The notes under the pieces were generated by a model. It saw only the letters and a program-made list of their open reading frames with translations. It made no database searches and was not told the DNA's origin. Both the position numbers and the translations under genes were made by a program. Positions 39,698-49,745 of a stretch of 64,000 nt of DNA are shown here, piece after piece. Location: positions 834,715 to 898,714 of the forward strand of contig KN805370.1 of NCBI GenBank assembly GCA_000818945.1. Reading direction: 5' to 3'. The first letter of the stretch is position 1. Every line of letters starts with the position of its first letter. Source of the DNA: Schizochytrium sp. CCTCC M209059 (taxonomy: Eukaryota > Sar > Bigyra > Thraustochytrida > Thraustochytriidae).

Positions 39698-40751
39698 GAT
39701 TCCAGAAAACCGAGAGTCGATCTGAAGCGAGCACGCGAGCAGCGACGCTGCGACAGTCCCTTTCTTCGCAGACCAAGCACGCTTTGGGCCGCCTTCGGTC
39801 AACGCGAGGGAGCGAGGGAGCGAGCGAACGAGCGAGCTCCTCAGCGATGCGGGCCCGGACGTTAGCGCCTGCTCGGCTTGCTTGTTTGCTACGCTCGCTG
39901 CTTTTCTCCCCTTCAGTGTCTAGTTTGACTGCCTACGAGTGCTCGCGAACGTTATAAGTCAGTCTCCGAGCCCCAACTTGAACTTCGGTTCCTTCTCCGC
40001 GGCCGCATCCGGCCAATTCTCGTTCCTCGGCGCCCAAATCTTGCGCGCGCGCTCTTCCCCCCGCGCCTCGCGCGCACGCGCTCGCGGGGCCGGCGTCGCG
40101 CGGGTTTTTCGCGCGCGCGGGCGCCGCGCAGTCTTCGCGCGGGCCCAGACCCGGACGCACGCGACGCCCTGCACGCCCCCCCCGGGCGCGCCGGGCCCCC
40201 CTCTTGCCGGCAGGCCGGAACGCTCCTGGGAGGGGGCACGCAGGACGTCCCCCGCCGCAGCGCGACGTTCCCCGTTTCCACGGTACCACCCCGCGGTACT
40301 ACATCGTGGGCCCCGTGGTGGTACAGAACGCATACGATAGAGTGCTACGTACGTACGTACTACAGTGTGGAAAGGCGCGAGAAGAAGAGGCCGAGCGGCA
40401 AAGCGCAATCGATCGATCGCGACAAAGGCAGGCAGGCAGACAGACAGGCAGACAGACTGCCCGCGCCGACCGCCGCGCCCGCGCGAGCCCGGGAGGCCAG
40501 GCAGCCCAGACCGCGCTCGCCCGCGCAGACGCCGTCCGTCTCCGCGCGCAGGGCCGCCCGGAACGACCGGCGAGCGAGGCCGAGTGTGCTGGCGGGGATT
40601 GATTGATTGTTTGAGTGAGTGAGGGGGCGCGTAGAAAGCGCGGAAGCGGCTCCCAGAACAAAGAAATAAGGCCACGTCACCGGGAGAGAGAGCGCGAGCG
40701 AGGCGCAGGCTCCGGCGGAGACCGCGCGGAGGTACGCAAAGGAGGAAGAGG

Positions 40752-40796
<45 letters not shown>

Positions 40797-40813
40797 CGAG
40801 AAGCGAAGCGACG
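39698..40813. other. Divergent promoter region, TBCA / YKT6
   Basis: GC-rich 1.1 kb with a GACA/GGCA run (40425-40458), GTAC repeats (40347-40362) and a CAG tract just before the YKT6 start. Long frames on both strands are low-complexity. Confidence 0.4.
40754..40795 (+). repeat. (CAG)14 in the YKT6 5' UTR
   Basis: Fourteen perfect CAG triplets ending 18 bp before the YKT6 ATG, with no in-frame ATG immediately before them. Confidence 0.95.
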
Positions 40814-41416
40814 ATGAAAATCACCGGCATCTCGATTCTCAAGTGGAAGGAGGACACGGCGGAGCCGGTGTTCCTCGCGTCGGCCACGGAGCTCTCGAGC
40901 TTTGGGTTCTTCCAGCGGGGGACGGCAGCGCAGTTCGTCAAGTTTATCTCGCGCACGCTCATCAAGCGCACACCGGCAGGCAAACGCCAGACCGTGGAGC
41001 ACGAAGGCAACAATGTTCACACGTACTTGAGGTCGGATGGCCTCGGCTGCGCCGTCGTGGCTGACGCTGAGTACCCGGAGCGCGTCGCCTTCACCATCAT
41101 GTCCAAACTCATCGAGCAGTTCCATTCGCAGTATGCGCAACAGTGGCCAACCGTGATGGAGGATGCCACACTCTCGTTCGAGCCCCTGGACCAGGCCATC
41201 ATCGAGTACCAGGACCCGTCCAAGGCTGACAAGATTTCGAAAATTCAGAAAGATCTCGATGCGACGATGGAGGTTATGCACAAGACAATCGACTCGGTCT
41301 TGGAGCGACAGGTCAAGCTCGACAAACTTGTCGAGACAAGTGAGGATCTCAGCATGCAATCCAAGGCCTTTTACACCACCGCAAAATCGCACAACCAGTG
41401 CTGCACGATTTGCTAA
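40814..41416 (+). CDS. YKT6: R-SNARE YKT6
   Basis: A 200-aa prenylated SNARE for Golgi, endosome and autophagosome fusion. The N-terminal longin domain spans about 1-135 (starts MKITGISILKW, with SSFGFFQRGTAAQF and VHTYLRSDGLGCAVVAD). The SNARE motif spans about 137-195, with the zero-layer Arg in VLERQVKL. The C-terminus is CCTIC: the last Cys-Thr-Ile-Cys is a CaaX box for farnesylation, and the preceding Cys is the usual palmitoylation site. Length and motifs are standard. ATG at 40814, single exon. Confidence 0.96.
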   Translation: MKITGISILKWKEDTAEPVFLASATELSSFGFFQRGTAAQFVKFISRTLIKRTPAGKRQTVEHEGNNVHTYLRSDGLGCAVVADAEYPERVAFTIMSKLIEQFHSQYAQQWPTVMEDATLSFEPLDQAIIEYQDPSKADKISKIQKDLDATMEVMHKTIDSVLERQVKLDKLVETSEDLSMQSKAFYTTAKSHNQCCTIC

Positions 41417-41948
41417 GTGGGTCATTTGAGTATTGCCCGCGGCAAGGTCTTTTCTTCCATGTTTATCCTCCGCTTCTTCTTTTGGACTGCGAAATTTACT
41501 CGTTACTTCGTCTTCTTTTCCGTCTTTTTCTACTAAGCGGCAAGGTTCTTTGTTTTCACACGTCACGGTCGCTATTTGATCACAAGGACAAATCAACAGA
41601 CGAGATAAGCTGGTGGAAGTGAATGAATGGAGGCAGCCAGGCAGACAGCCAGGCAGACAGCCAGGCAGTCAGTATGTTTTAAAGCAAGCTAGCAAGGAGG
41701 GACGAATCGGCTCGATTCAATCAAAGAGACGGAGTGGAGCAAGATTCTCGAGCATCGAACCGTGGAGAATCGTAATGTGTTCCTCTCCTTTTGCCCCCCT
41801 TTTCTCTACTTTTCTTCTCTTTCTCTTCTCTCCTTCTCCTCGTTTCATTTCGGCTCGTTTCGTCTCTTCTCCAAGTACACAATCGCCTCACAGCTTCTAT
41901 CGATTAACTTCATCGCTTTTTCCAAAGAAAAAGGCCTCGCGCCATTGT
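41417..41948. other. Convergent 3' region
   Basis: 3' flanks of YKT6 and the kinesin-type C2 gene, with a GGCAGACA-type repeat (41632-41668) and TTC-rich sequence. No gene seen. Confidence 0.4.
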
Positions 41949-42632
41949 TTACAGAATTTGACACGTTTTTGCCTTTTGTTTCGCTAGTTCTTCGCGGAGT
42001 CGCTCATTTTCTGCACGCAATTCAGCCTCGTTGTCCGTCGCCCCGGCGCTCGTTCCACCCCCGAGTCCAGGAGGGGCTGCTGTCCCTGTCCCCCAGAGCT
42101 CAAGTTCAAGAGAGTTAGAACTGAGCCATGTTTGCAAGTCCTTGTTAAGGGGTGGTTCGCTGAGCTTGGTGAAATCGAAGTTGAGCTTTATTTCCGGGCC
42201 ACGAACACCGCCGATGGGCTCGATAATAATAGGCTTTGCTCCCTCAGCGCGCATTTTCTCAATGTCGGTGAGACACCGCAAGAACACGCCACCTTGAGCC
42301 GCAACACCCGAGAGTCCATGCGCCTCGGTAATCTTCATCGTGATCTGCATCTTCTCGCCCTTGTGCTCGTCAAAGTTCACCGCCGCCCACTGCTCTTCCC
42401 CAGACTCGCCATCCTTGGGAACTACCCGCGTTGAGCTCTTTTGTTCAAAGTTGGCCACTGGCATGGCGCCCACGTAGCCGAGCTCGAGTTTAATGTGCAG
42501 CTTGCCAATTTGTTGTCCCGAGAGATCCATGATGGGTGCGTCGTCCTCAACATTGAGCAACATCGATAATGGTTGCAAAAGTACTTCGCAAACCCCAAGA
42601 AGTGCTCCCGAAGGCTGTTTGACGTCTCCCAT
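41949..42632 (-). CDS. Free-standing kinesin-3-type C2-like protein with CaaX box
   Basis: A 227-aa protein that resembles the C2-like region following the motor and FHA domains of kinesin-3 proteins (KIF1/UNC-104, KIF28). Seen: LGVCEVLLQPLSMLL, PIMDLSGQQIGKLHIKLEL, then KMQITMKITEAHGLSG, and near the end LNFDFTKL with LSSNSLELELWG. The motor itself is absent, and no reading frame upstream on this strand could supply it before the DDX24 gene at 43409. After a short Gly/Pro linker comes a coiled-coil (AELRAENERLREELAKQ, about 203-219) and a C-terminal Cys-Gln-Ile-Leu. This CaaX box ends in Leu, which usually means geranylgeranylation. I infer a membrane-anchored adaptor; the function is unknown. 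ATG at 42632. Confidence 0.65.
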   Translation of the reverse strand: MGDVKQPSGALLGVCEVLLQPLSMLLNVEDDAPIMDLSGQQIGKLHIKLELGYVGAMPVANFEQKSSTRVVPKDGESGEEQWAAVNFDEHKGEKMQITMKITEAHGLSGVAAQGGVFLRCLTDIEKMRAEGAKPIIIEPIGGVRGPEIKLNFDFTKLSEPPLNKDLQTWLSSNSLELELWGTGTAAPPGLGGGTSAGATDNEAELRAENERLREELAKQKAKTCQIL

Positions 42633-43157
42633 GATAGCTGGCTAGCTGACTGGCTGGCTGACTAAATGGATGGATGAATGAAAATAGAGATGAAGAGGGA
42701 GATGGACAGAAGGACGAATCGATGGCCTTGCTTTGGAATGTTATGTGTCGGTCTTGAACAATGCAAGATCGAAAGAGCACAGTACAGACCACGGTCTTTA
42801 TTATCCTTTGGTTTTCTTCGTTACAGCCGGCGACCTACTTCACGCACACGCTTTCGCACTGTTTGAGTGTTGGCAACACGGCGTCCGCGCGTCCTTTTGC
42901 GCAGTGACCAAACGCGCAGCGAGTGAGACGAGTCGCCTGCCACAAGCTGCTCCTGTGCACGATCAGTCACTGGTGAGATTGAACGCTTTACCCAAGCTAT
43001 GCCTCGGCGCGCTCTTACGTTCTCGCACTCTTCGTGTCGCAACAGTTTGTCCAGACCCAATTGTAATGCATGAAAGCAAGCATCCTCGCAGTTTGTTTTT
43101 TTTTCGCTGGCCAGGTGAAAAGGTTCGCAAGCGGACGGGTGACGCTCAAAATTAGAT

Positions 43158-43195
<38 letters not shown>

Positions 43196-43408
43196 ATCTC
43201 TCTCTCTCCTCATTTACAAATTCTGATTTTGGACAAAGTGCTGCTGTGAAAGTTCATTGAGACAGTTCGGACAACTTCAAAGAAAACCATGACAAAATTG
43301 AATCGTAACGGATCATTCCTTGTCTTGGCGACTACTACAATAATTTCCTTTATATTTCCAGAGATTGCGATGCGAGCCCATGCGCAAGCGTGGCAAGAAG
43401 CCAGCAAG
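42633..43408. other. Intergenic region
   Basis: Upstream flank of the C2-like gene, with GGCTGACT and GGATGGATGAAT runs, and 3' flank of DDX24, with a CT tract. No gene seen. Confidence 0.4.
43160..43208. repeat. (CT)n dinucleotide tract
   Basis: About 17 CT units, then TTTAT and another six, 200 bp downstream of the DDX24 stop. Confidence 0.9.
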
Positions 43409-45796
43409 CTAGCGACGGCGGCGACGCTTGAGTCTATCCTTGGGCGCAGAAGCGAGCGCTGCACCAGCCTTGCGAGAGACCCCAGAAAGAACCAGCTCGC
43501 GATCAGGGCCGGAGTTCGTCGATACGTATTTTGACGATACGCCGGCGCCAAGGATGCGCTCTTCAAGTAAATCTGCAAGGCGTTTGCGAAGAGACGCGGC
43601 TTCCTTGGCATTGCTGTGCTGGACGTCAAGCAAGTGATTCTCACCGGTTTTAATGGCTTCGTCCAGCTCAATATCTGCATCCTTGGCATTCTGACGAAAC
43701 CATTTGCGGCTATCGGCCTTTTCCTGGAGTTTGTTCTCCAAATATTGAATGCGGCGCGCCAGCGTGACGCGTTCGCGCATGCGAGACAAGGTGGCCATTC
43801 GTACGGGGAATTTGAGGATAGCACGATCGCTGAGCGCTCGCGTCAGCTCGCCAAAGACCGTGGCCTCCGAAGGGTCAACCAACGACAGACACACGCCCGA
43901 GCGCGCCGCACGTGCCGTACGGCCAGATCGATGCACAAAGGTATCGAGACGCTTGGGAAGCGCATAGTGCACGACGTGATCAATGCCAGGAATGTCGAGA
44001 CCACGCGCAGCGACATCGGTCGCGACCAAAACGCCGCGCTCAGACTTGGTAAAGCGCTCGAGATGACGAAGACGAAGCTTTTGCTGCATGTTTGCGTGCA
44101 GTGTTGTAACGTTGTCAATGTCAAGCAGCTTCAAAGTGCCCGCAACGCGCCGCAATGAGCTAATGGTATTGACAAAGACCAGTGTTCTTCCGCCATGTTC
44201 CATGACAAAGTAGTAGAGGAAGAGATCCTTGTCTTTGGGGACACACTCCACGGAGCATAGCTGCAAGTTTTCTGGAAGTTGAACCTTGCCATTGGCAGTC
44301 GAGGCCGCTTTCGAATCGTCTCCTCCAGTGCTCTCCTCAGTTGCTGCTACGAGGGATAGATCACACAGGGCAGTCTTGCGCACGCCAATGTGGTCCATGA
44401 GCTCCACGAGAGGCGAAACGCTGGGACCACCACTACCTCGGCGTTTGCGCTTCAACTTCTTTTGCAGATCGACCGCCGCGCCTTCAGTCATGAGCGTTGC
44501 GGAAAAGAGAAAAGTTTGACGCTTGTGTTTGGCACCCGAGTCACTCTCGGCAAGCTGCTTCACGAGCGGCTGCAGGTCCGGAAAATGGCCCCTGTCGAAC
44601 ATGCGGTCTGCTTCATCGACGGCCAGATACCGCAGCGATGAGGCAAGATCGGCAAGGTGATCATTACCCTCGTCGATCAGAGCCCACAATCGGCCCGGGG
44701 TTGCTACAATCACTGGTGGGCGCGACGCGAGTACGCGCTCTTGCTTGGCTTGCGACATGCCGCCAACGAGAGTCTCCACGCGAATGTGATTGAGGCGACC
44801 GACAATGACGCTTCGAAGGTGTTTGGCCACCTGGACAGCCAGCTCGCGGGTCGGGGTCAGAATCAGTGCAGCGAGGCCATCGTCGGGTCCTGGAGGTGAG
44901 GAGATGAGGCCATTCAAGATGGGCAAACCAAACGCGAGAGTCTTACCGGAACCCGTCTCTGCTGCGCCCAGAATGTCCATACCTCGCTGCATGGCTTTGG
45001 GCAGACACGTGCGCTGGATTGGTGTCGGGCTTGAGAATTTGCACTTTGCAATGCCTTCGAGAAGATCTTCCTCGAATCCAAACTCGAGCCATTCCCCGAC
45101 GACGCGCTGAAGAGCCTCCAGGGTCATGGGAGTCTCCTTCTTTTGGGCTTTCTTGGAATTCTTGTTCTTGTTCTTGTTCTTGTTCTTGTTCTGGTCATTC
45201 TGGCTACTCTGTGTCTTGGATTCTTCTTCGAGAAGCGTTGCTGAGGTAGATGCCAGCGTCGGAGAAAGGGAATCGGACTCTTTGTTCTCGGTTTTGTTGA
45301 TCTCGCCTTCGTTGGTCTCGGTCTCAGGGCTGGTGTCCTTCTTCGTGTCGGCCTCGACAGCACTTGCAGCGATCTCTTGCGCCTGCTCCTGTCTGTGTTT
45401 CTTCGCTTGCATCTTTTTCCGACGAAGAGCGCGCTTTGAGGGTTTTTTGTCGCCTACATTCTCTTGTTCTTGTGTGCCCTGAGCGGATTCTTTTCTGGCG
45501 TCGGAGGCCTGCTCGCGATCGTTTCCAGACAGGTCTGCACCAGGGACCACATCGATGACATTGTTGAGCGATAGCACAGCTCCGTTCTCTCCCAGGGTAT
45601 ACGAGTTGGCCGGAATTTCTTCTAGCATGAACATGCCCGCCATGTCGTCCCCGCCGTCGTTCGCGTCGCCCTCGTCAATGTCATTTGCTTCGGTCGCGAC
45701 CTTGCGCCAGGGCAAGGCGTCCAGCCCTTGGTCCCCGACCGCCATGCCCTGCTTCTCTCGGTTGGCTTTGGGGCCGCGTTTCTGTTTCCGCGCCAT
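43409..45796 (-). CDS. DDX24: DEAD-box RNA helicase DDX24/Mak5
   Basis: A 795-aa nucleolar-type RNA helicase; Mak5/DDX24 acts in 60S ribosome assembly. The N-terminal region is acidic/basic with a Lys-Asn hexanucleotide repeat (coded by GTTCTT at 45160-45191). The Q-motif region is KFSSPTPIQRTCLP; Walker A is AAETGSGKT; then TPTRELAVQV, the DEAD box in VDEADRMFD, SAT in LFSATLM, and the second RecA domain with VATDVAARGLDIPGIDHVVHY and HRSGRTARA. The insertion between motifs, containing RQTFLFSATLMTEG and a Lys/Arg run, is typical of Mak5. A basic tail ends the protein. The frame begins at a GTG at 45904; I chose the ATG at 45796 (MARKQKRG). Confidence 0.93.
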   Translation of the reverse strand: MARKQKRGPKANREKQGMAVGDQGLDALPWRKVATEANDIDEGDANDGGDDMAGMFMLEEIPANSYTLGENGAVLSLNNVIDVVPGADLSGNDREQASDARKESAQGTQEQENVGDKKPSKRALRRKKMQAKKHRQEQAQEIAASAVEADTKKDTSPETETNEGEINKTENKESDSLSPTLASTSATLLEEESKTQSSQNDQNKNKNKNKNKNSKKAQKKETPMTLEALQRVVGEWLEFGFEEDLLEGIAKCKFSSPTPIQRTCLPKAMQRGMDILGAAETGSGKTLAFGLPILNGLISSPPGPDDGLAALILTPTRELAVQVAKHLRSVIVGRLNHIRVETLVGGMSQAKQERVLASRPPVIVATPGRLWALIDEGNDHLADLASSLRYLAVDEADRMFDRGHFPDLQPLVKQLAESDSGAKHKRQTFLFSATLMTEGAAVDLQKKLKRKRRGSGGPSVSPLVELMDHIGVRKTALCDLSLVAATEESTGGDDSKAASTANGKVQLPENLQLCSVECVPKDKDLFLYYFVMEHGGRTLVFVNTISSLRRVAGTLKLLDIDNVTTLHANMQQKLRLRHLERFTKSERGVLVATDVAARGLDIPGIDHVVHYALPKRLDTFVHRSGRTARAARSGVCLSLVDPSEATVFGELTRALSDRAILKFPVRMATLSRMRERVTLARRIQYLENKLQEKADSRKWFRQNAKDADIELDEAIKTGENHLLDVQHSNAKEAASLRKRLADLLEERILGAGVSSKYVSTNSGPDRELVLSGVSRKAGAALASAPKDRLKRRRRR

Positions 45797-46102
45797 CCTA
45801 TCTTGGCTGTCTGCGCGCCTCTCCCGCTCCGGCCTGGCCTGGTCTGACCTGATCGCGTCAAGCGCGTCTATGCTCCCGCACGCGCGCACCAAGCCTTTGG
45901 CCACCGGTCTGCGACGAGTGGTTCTTGCGGAGGCCCAAGTAATTTTTTATTATTATCAAAAATAATAATTGGTTTTTACTTTTTCACTTTTGTCAAGTTG
46001 GGTCACCGCGGCATCAACCCGAGGACCATGTTCTCGCGCAGGTGGTGATGGTCATTTGAGCGGGGGGAGAAACACGAAAAGACTATAACAATAACATCAT
46101 CT
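45797..46102. other. Short spacer, CARS 3' end / DDX24 5' end
   Basis: About 300 bp between two minus-strand genes, with an AT-rich patch (45940-45985). The DDX24 promoter should be here. Confidence 0.4.
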
Positions 46103-48163
46103 TTAAGACTTCTGTCTCGCCAGCCAGCGTTCGTACTTGTCTGTATGGATCTTCATGCGCTTGAGGAGTTTCTTGCGCGCATTTTTGCTGAGCTCCTCGC
46201 CATTGGCGCCATGTGTCGGAACGCCGTCGGCGTCAAAGTCACTGTAGTCCGGAGAACCCCGGAAGAGCTCTTGCGGGGCAAGTGGAGCCTCCGGCTCATT
46301 GCGAGGCGGTGACGGCGAAGGCTGAGGTGAAGCCTCTGTGGAAGATGGCGATACAGGGGCACATGGTGACCAGGTAGAGGCCTTTTCATGGTCAACAAGA
46401 CGTACGCCAAGCGAGGGCAAAACCACATCCCGAAGCTGGTCGCACGCAGCAAACAGCGCCGGGAGGTCTTTGCCCTGAGCCGCCTCTCGAATTGCACTCC
46501 GAAAATCCACAAGTGCATTGGTGAGATCTTCGGGTGATGGCCCCGATGCAACATCTTGGCCGCGAGATGATCCTGAGGCCCCATACCCAGGGAGCGCGTA
46601 ATTATCTGAAGCTCCAATGCCAAGGATACTCAGCGCCGAACGAAGCTCCTGGAGAGCCTGCTGGGCAACATTGGGTTGCGGAGCGGTTTCCCCGGAAAGG
46701 TAGGCGTGGATGCTCGCAGCAAACTCATGGGCCAAGCGAAGGCCCGAGGCAGTGTCGAAGTCGGAGCGGAGCGCGGCCCGGAAAGCGTGTTGAAAGCGAT
46801 CTGCTTCGGCAAGAAGCTGCGTGTCGTGCTGAGCCCAAGACCTCGATGGTGCAAGTGCGTCCTGCGCCTCCGTGGCGAGACGTACTCTGGCAAAGGTGTC
46901 CTCGAGTCTCGCATCGAGTTTGAGCGTTGACTGCACGGCCTCAGCAGTGAGTTCCATGGGAGCATTGTACCGCACATTGAGGAAGAGCAGACGCATCTGC
47001 CTTGCCGTCAGAGGCTGAAATCCCGGGGGAAGAGCCTCGGCTGGGCCGTCGAGGAGCTCGCTAATGGTAATAAAGTTTTTCAGTGACTTGGACATTTTAC
47101 GACCAGCAATATGCAAATGACCAGTATGGAGAAAGTGCGAGGTCCATGGATCCGGTCCACAGCACGTCTGGCTTTGCGCACGTTCGTTTTCATGATGCGG
47201 GAACCGCAGATCGATGCCGCCACCATGAATGTCCAAACGTCCATCTTGACGAATTGTACCGGCCGTGTGCTTGATCATGACTGCGCATTCTGCGTGCCAG
47301 CCAGGACGGCCCGGTCCCCAGGGGCTGTCCCATGACTCGTCCGCCAGTGCGTCTGGAATGCACTTCCACAGAGCAAAGTCCTTGGCGCTGCGTTTCTCGC
47401 CCGACACACCGCTCGCGAGATCGGAAGATCCGAAGGGACCGGCGTCAGGATCACTTTCCACGGCTGCTACCGCAGCGGCTGAAGCTGCGGCGCCATCGAC
47501 ATCGGTAGGCGCAGCACGACTTGGGTCGAGGGCGCCATAACGAAATTGCGGATGCTGCTCCACGCTCTTGTCGAAATCAGCAGTGGAAAAATACACGGAT
47601 CCCGTGTTCGTACCGACATAAGCGAGATCCTGCGCCACGAGGTCTTCGATGTGAGCGATCATGGGTTCAATACTCTCTGTCGCGCGCGGCGCCAGTGTTG
47701 GCGGCTGCACGCCGAGTCTACGCATGTCGCGAAAGAAAGTGCTTTCGTGCTCTTGGGCGAGGTCACGCCATGGTGTTCCTGACGTGCGCGCACGCTCGAG
47801 GATCTTGTCATCCACATCGGTAATATTCATAAAGAAAGCTACCTGCCAGCCGTAGACCTCGCGCAGAATGCGGCGGATTGCATCAAATTGTACATATGTG
47901 CGTGCATGGCCAAGATGAGCCGCGTCATACACGGTTGGTCCGCAAACGTACATGCTCACCACTCCGGGCTCGCTCCTCCCAAGGTCGAGCGCATGGTTTT
48001 CTCGCCGTGACCCACTTTTGTTTTTGGTTGAGCAGCTGTCGCTCTTGCTCTCGCTGCTGCTGCTGCTCGAGCTCGCGTGTCTCGCGACGTCCCCTCCGAG
48101 CGCGAGGGGTTTTGCGACGAGGCTCGCCTTGCCTCGGACTGCTCTGAGCGGCCCGCGCAACAT
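46103..48163 (-). CDS. CARS2: Cysteinyl-tRNA synthetase, probably mitochondrial
   Basis: A 686-aa class I aminoacyl-tRNA synthetase. The HIGH-type motif HLGH lies at 83-86 within YVCGPTVYDAAHLGHARTY. Zinc-ligand regions include GWHAECAVM and HGGGIDLRFPHHENE. The KMSKS loop starts at K356. The DALR-like anticodon region follows, with a Ser/Pro-rich insert. An insert at about 205-245 is Ala/Asp-rich. The N-terminus (MLRGPLRAVRG with Arg and Ala, no acid until about residue 25) looks like a mitochondrial targeting peptide, followed by a Ser run. No second CARS gene is in the window, so a dual-targeted enzyme is possible. The frame starts at a TTG at 48193; the ATG at 48163 is preferred. It diverges from the COA3-like gene across the pentanucleotide array. 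Confidence 0.9.
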   Translation of the reverse strand: MLRGPLRAVRGKASLVAKPLALGGDVARHASSSSSSSESKSDSCSTKNKSGSRRENHALDLGRSEPGVVSMYVCGPTVYDAAHLGHARTYVQFDAIRRILREVYGWQVAFFMNITDVDDKILERARTSGTPWRDLAQEHESTFFRDMRRLGVQPPTLAPRATESIEPMIAHIEDLVAQDLAYVGTNTGSVYFSTADFDKSVEQHPQFRYGALDPSRAAPTDVDGAAASAAAVAAVESDPDAGPFGSSDLASGVSGEKRSAKDFALWKCIPDALADESWDSPWGPGRPGWHAECAVMIKHTAGTIRQDGRLDIHGGGIDLRFPHHENERAQSQTCCGPDPWTSHFLHTGHLHIAGRKMSKSLKNFITISELLDGPAEALPPGFQPLTARQMRLLFLNVRYNAPMELTAEAVQSTLKLDARLEDTFARVRLATEAQDALAPSRSWAQHDTQLLAEADRFQHAFRAALRSDFDTASGLRLAHEFAASIHAYLSGETAPQPNVAQQALQELRSALSILGIGASDNYALPGYGASGSSRGQDVASGPSPEDLTNALVDFRSAIREAAQGKDLPALFAACDQLRDVVLPSLGVRLVDHEKASTWSPCAPVSPSSTEASPQPSPSPPRNEPEAPLAPQELFRGSPDYSDFDADGVPTHGANGEELSKNARKKLLKRMKIHTDKYERWLARQKS

Positions 48164-49292
48164 CGTCACCCAGCCCAACCCGCTTGCGTCCAAAGCGTGC
48201 TTGGCCTGGCGCTTTGGCTTGGCTTCTTCTCCTTCCCCAGAAGTGGCTGCTCGCTGACTGGGCTAGCCTCTCAGATCGCAAAAACGAGCATTCGTGTTGT
48301 GGCTGCTTCGCCGGCAGAGCTTGTCTTGTCTTGTCTTGTCTTGTCTTGTCTTGTCTTGTCTTGTCTTGTCTTGTCTTGTCTTGTCTTGTCTTGTCTTGTC
48401 TTGTCTTGTCTTGTCTTGTCTTGTCTTGTCTTGTCTTGTCTTGTCTTGTCTTGTCTTGTCTTGTCTTGTCTTGTCTTGTCTTGTCTTGTCTTGTCTTGTC
48501 TTGTCTTGTCTTGTCTTGTCTTGTCTTGTCTTGTCTTGTCTTGTCTTGTCTTGTCTTGTCTTGTCTTGTCTTGTCTTGTCTTGTCTTGTCTTGTCTTGTC
48601 TTGTCTTGTCTTGTCTTGTCTTGTCTTGTCTTGTCTTGTCTTGTCTTGTCTTGTCTTGTCTTGTCTTGTCTTGTCTTGTCTTGTCTTGTCTTGTCTTGTC
48701 TTGTCTTGTCTTGTCTTGTCTTGTCTTGTCTTGTCTTGTCTTGTCTTGTCTTGTCTTGTCTTGTCTTGTCTTGTCTTGTCTTGTCTTGTCTTGTCTTGTC
48801 TTGTCTTGTCTTGTCTTGTCTTGTCTTGTCTTGTCTTGTCTTGTCTTGTCTTGTCTTGTCTTGTCTTGTCTTGTCTTGTCTTGTCTTGTCTTGTCTTGTC
48901 TTGTCTTGCTTTGCCTCGTTTTGCCGAGGCCTTACTCGGGCAGCCCGGCCGCCTGTGGCGCCGACCCGCGCAAGTGCAACAAAGCGCCGCCTCCGAGTGG
49001 GACGAAGCGCGGCGTCAGTGGGGCGAGAGCGCCATTGTGCACTTGCACTTGCGCGGCTTTTTCTCCGTCGAAAACGCAGCGCTTTGCTGCTGCTGCTTGG
49101 CCCACACGCAAGAGCAGCAGAGCGCAAGCGAGCGAGCGAGCGAGCGAGCGAGCGAGCGACGTAGAAGAGCATTCGCGGAGGAGGCCGGGCAGAGCGAGCA
49201 GCCGAGCTTCAAGGCGACGTGCCCAGCTCCTTTCGTTTGGCAGACGTCAGAGCCGGAGAGAGTTAGTTGGTTGGAGAAGCGAAGCAGCGAAG
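48164..49292. other. Divergent promoter region filled by a pentanucleotide array
   Basis: Spacer of 1.1 kb between CARS (minus) and the COA3-like gene (plus). More than half is the TTGTC array; the right part has a GCGA run (49125-49160). Open frames through the array are repeat artefacts. Confidence 0.6.
48320..48908. repeat. (TTGTC)n array, 589 bp
   Basis: About 118 copies of TTGTC with no interruption that I can see, ending in TTGC. It lies 157 bp from the CARS start codon and 385 bp from the COA3-like start codon. Confidence 0.98.
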
Positions 49293-49745
49293 ATGCAGCG
49301 CTTGAGTCTTGCGGCATCGCGGGCATCGCTCGTGCAGCAGCGCGCTCCGGCAGTGCTGGCGACGCAGTCGGCGGCGCAGAGGCGAAACGCTCGCATGCTT
49401 TCTCAACGGGCGGTCAAGCAGGAGTTTGAGGCGCCCGTGCCCGTGACGAGGAATATCCTCATGGCTGTCACTCTTGCCAGCTTTGTCGGCGGCGTCTACT
49501 GGTATACTGTGCAACGCATCCAGAAGGTAAGTTGGTGCATGATTTGGAGTTGCTTGTGTCTTGGCTCTTTCGCTCCGCAACGTATCGATCGAGTGAGGCT
49601 TTGGGGATCAAGCAAGTGATTGGCTAACTTTATTCTGCGAACTTGATTTTTTTGTCTGTGTCCGTAGAACACCGAGCTCGGCGCCGAGTTCGAGGAGATC
49701 TTCAGGGAGGAAGATCTCGAAGCGGAAGAGAAGGCAAAGAAGTAG
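49293..49745 (+). CDS. COA3-like mitochondrial inner-membrane protein (2 exons)
   Basis: Exons 49293-49526 and 49668-49745 give 103 aa. The 141-bp intron begins GTAAGT and ends CGTAG, phase 0. The N-terminus is Arg/Ser/Ala/Gln-rich without acids (a mitochondrial presequence pattern). TRNILMAVTLASFVGGVY follows, a single TM helix, then WYTVQRI and an acidic Glu-rich end (EEIFREEDLEAEEKAKK). Size, the TRN before the TM, the aromatic segment after it and the acidic tail match COA3/CCDC56, an assembly factor for cytochrome c oxidase subunit 1. The match is short, so another small mitochondrial single-TM protein is possible. Confidence 0.7.

Noticed and set aside
39959..41596. 545-codon minus-strand frame
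   Set aside because: Antisense to YKT6 and through GC-rich spacer; no domain, and the opposite strand encodes a clear conserved protein.
48077..49619. Three overlapping frames of 326-450 codons (plus) and one of 415 (minus) through the pentanucleotide array
   Set aside because: Pure translation of TTGTC/GACAA repeats; a five-base repeat stays open in several frames without selection.
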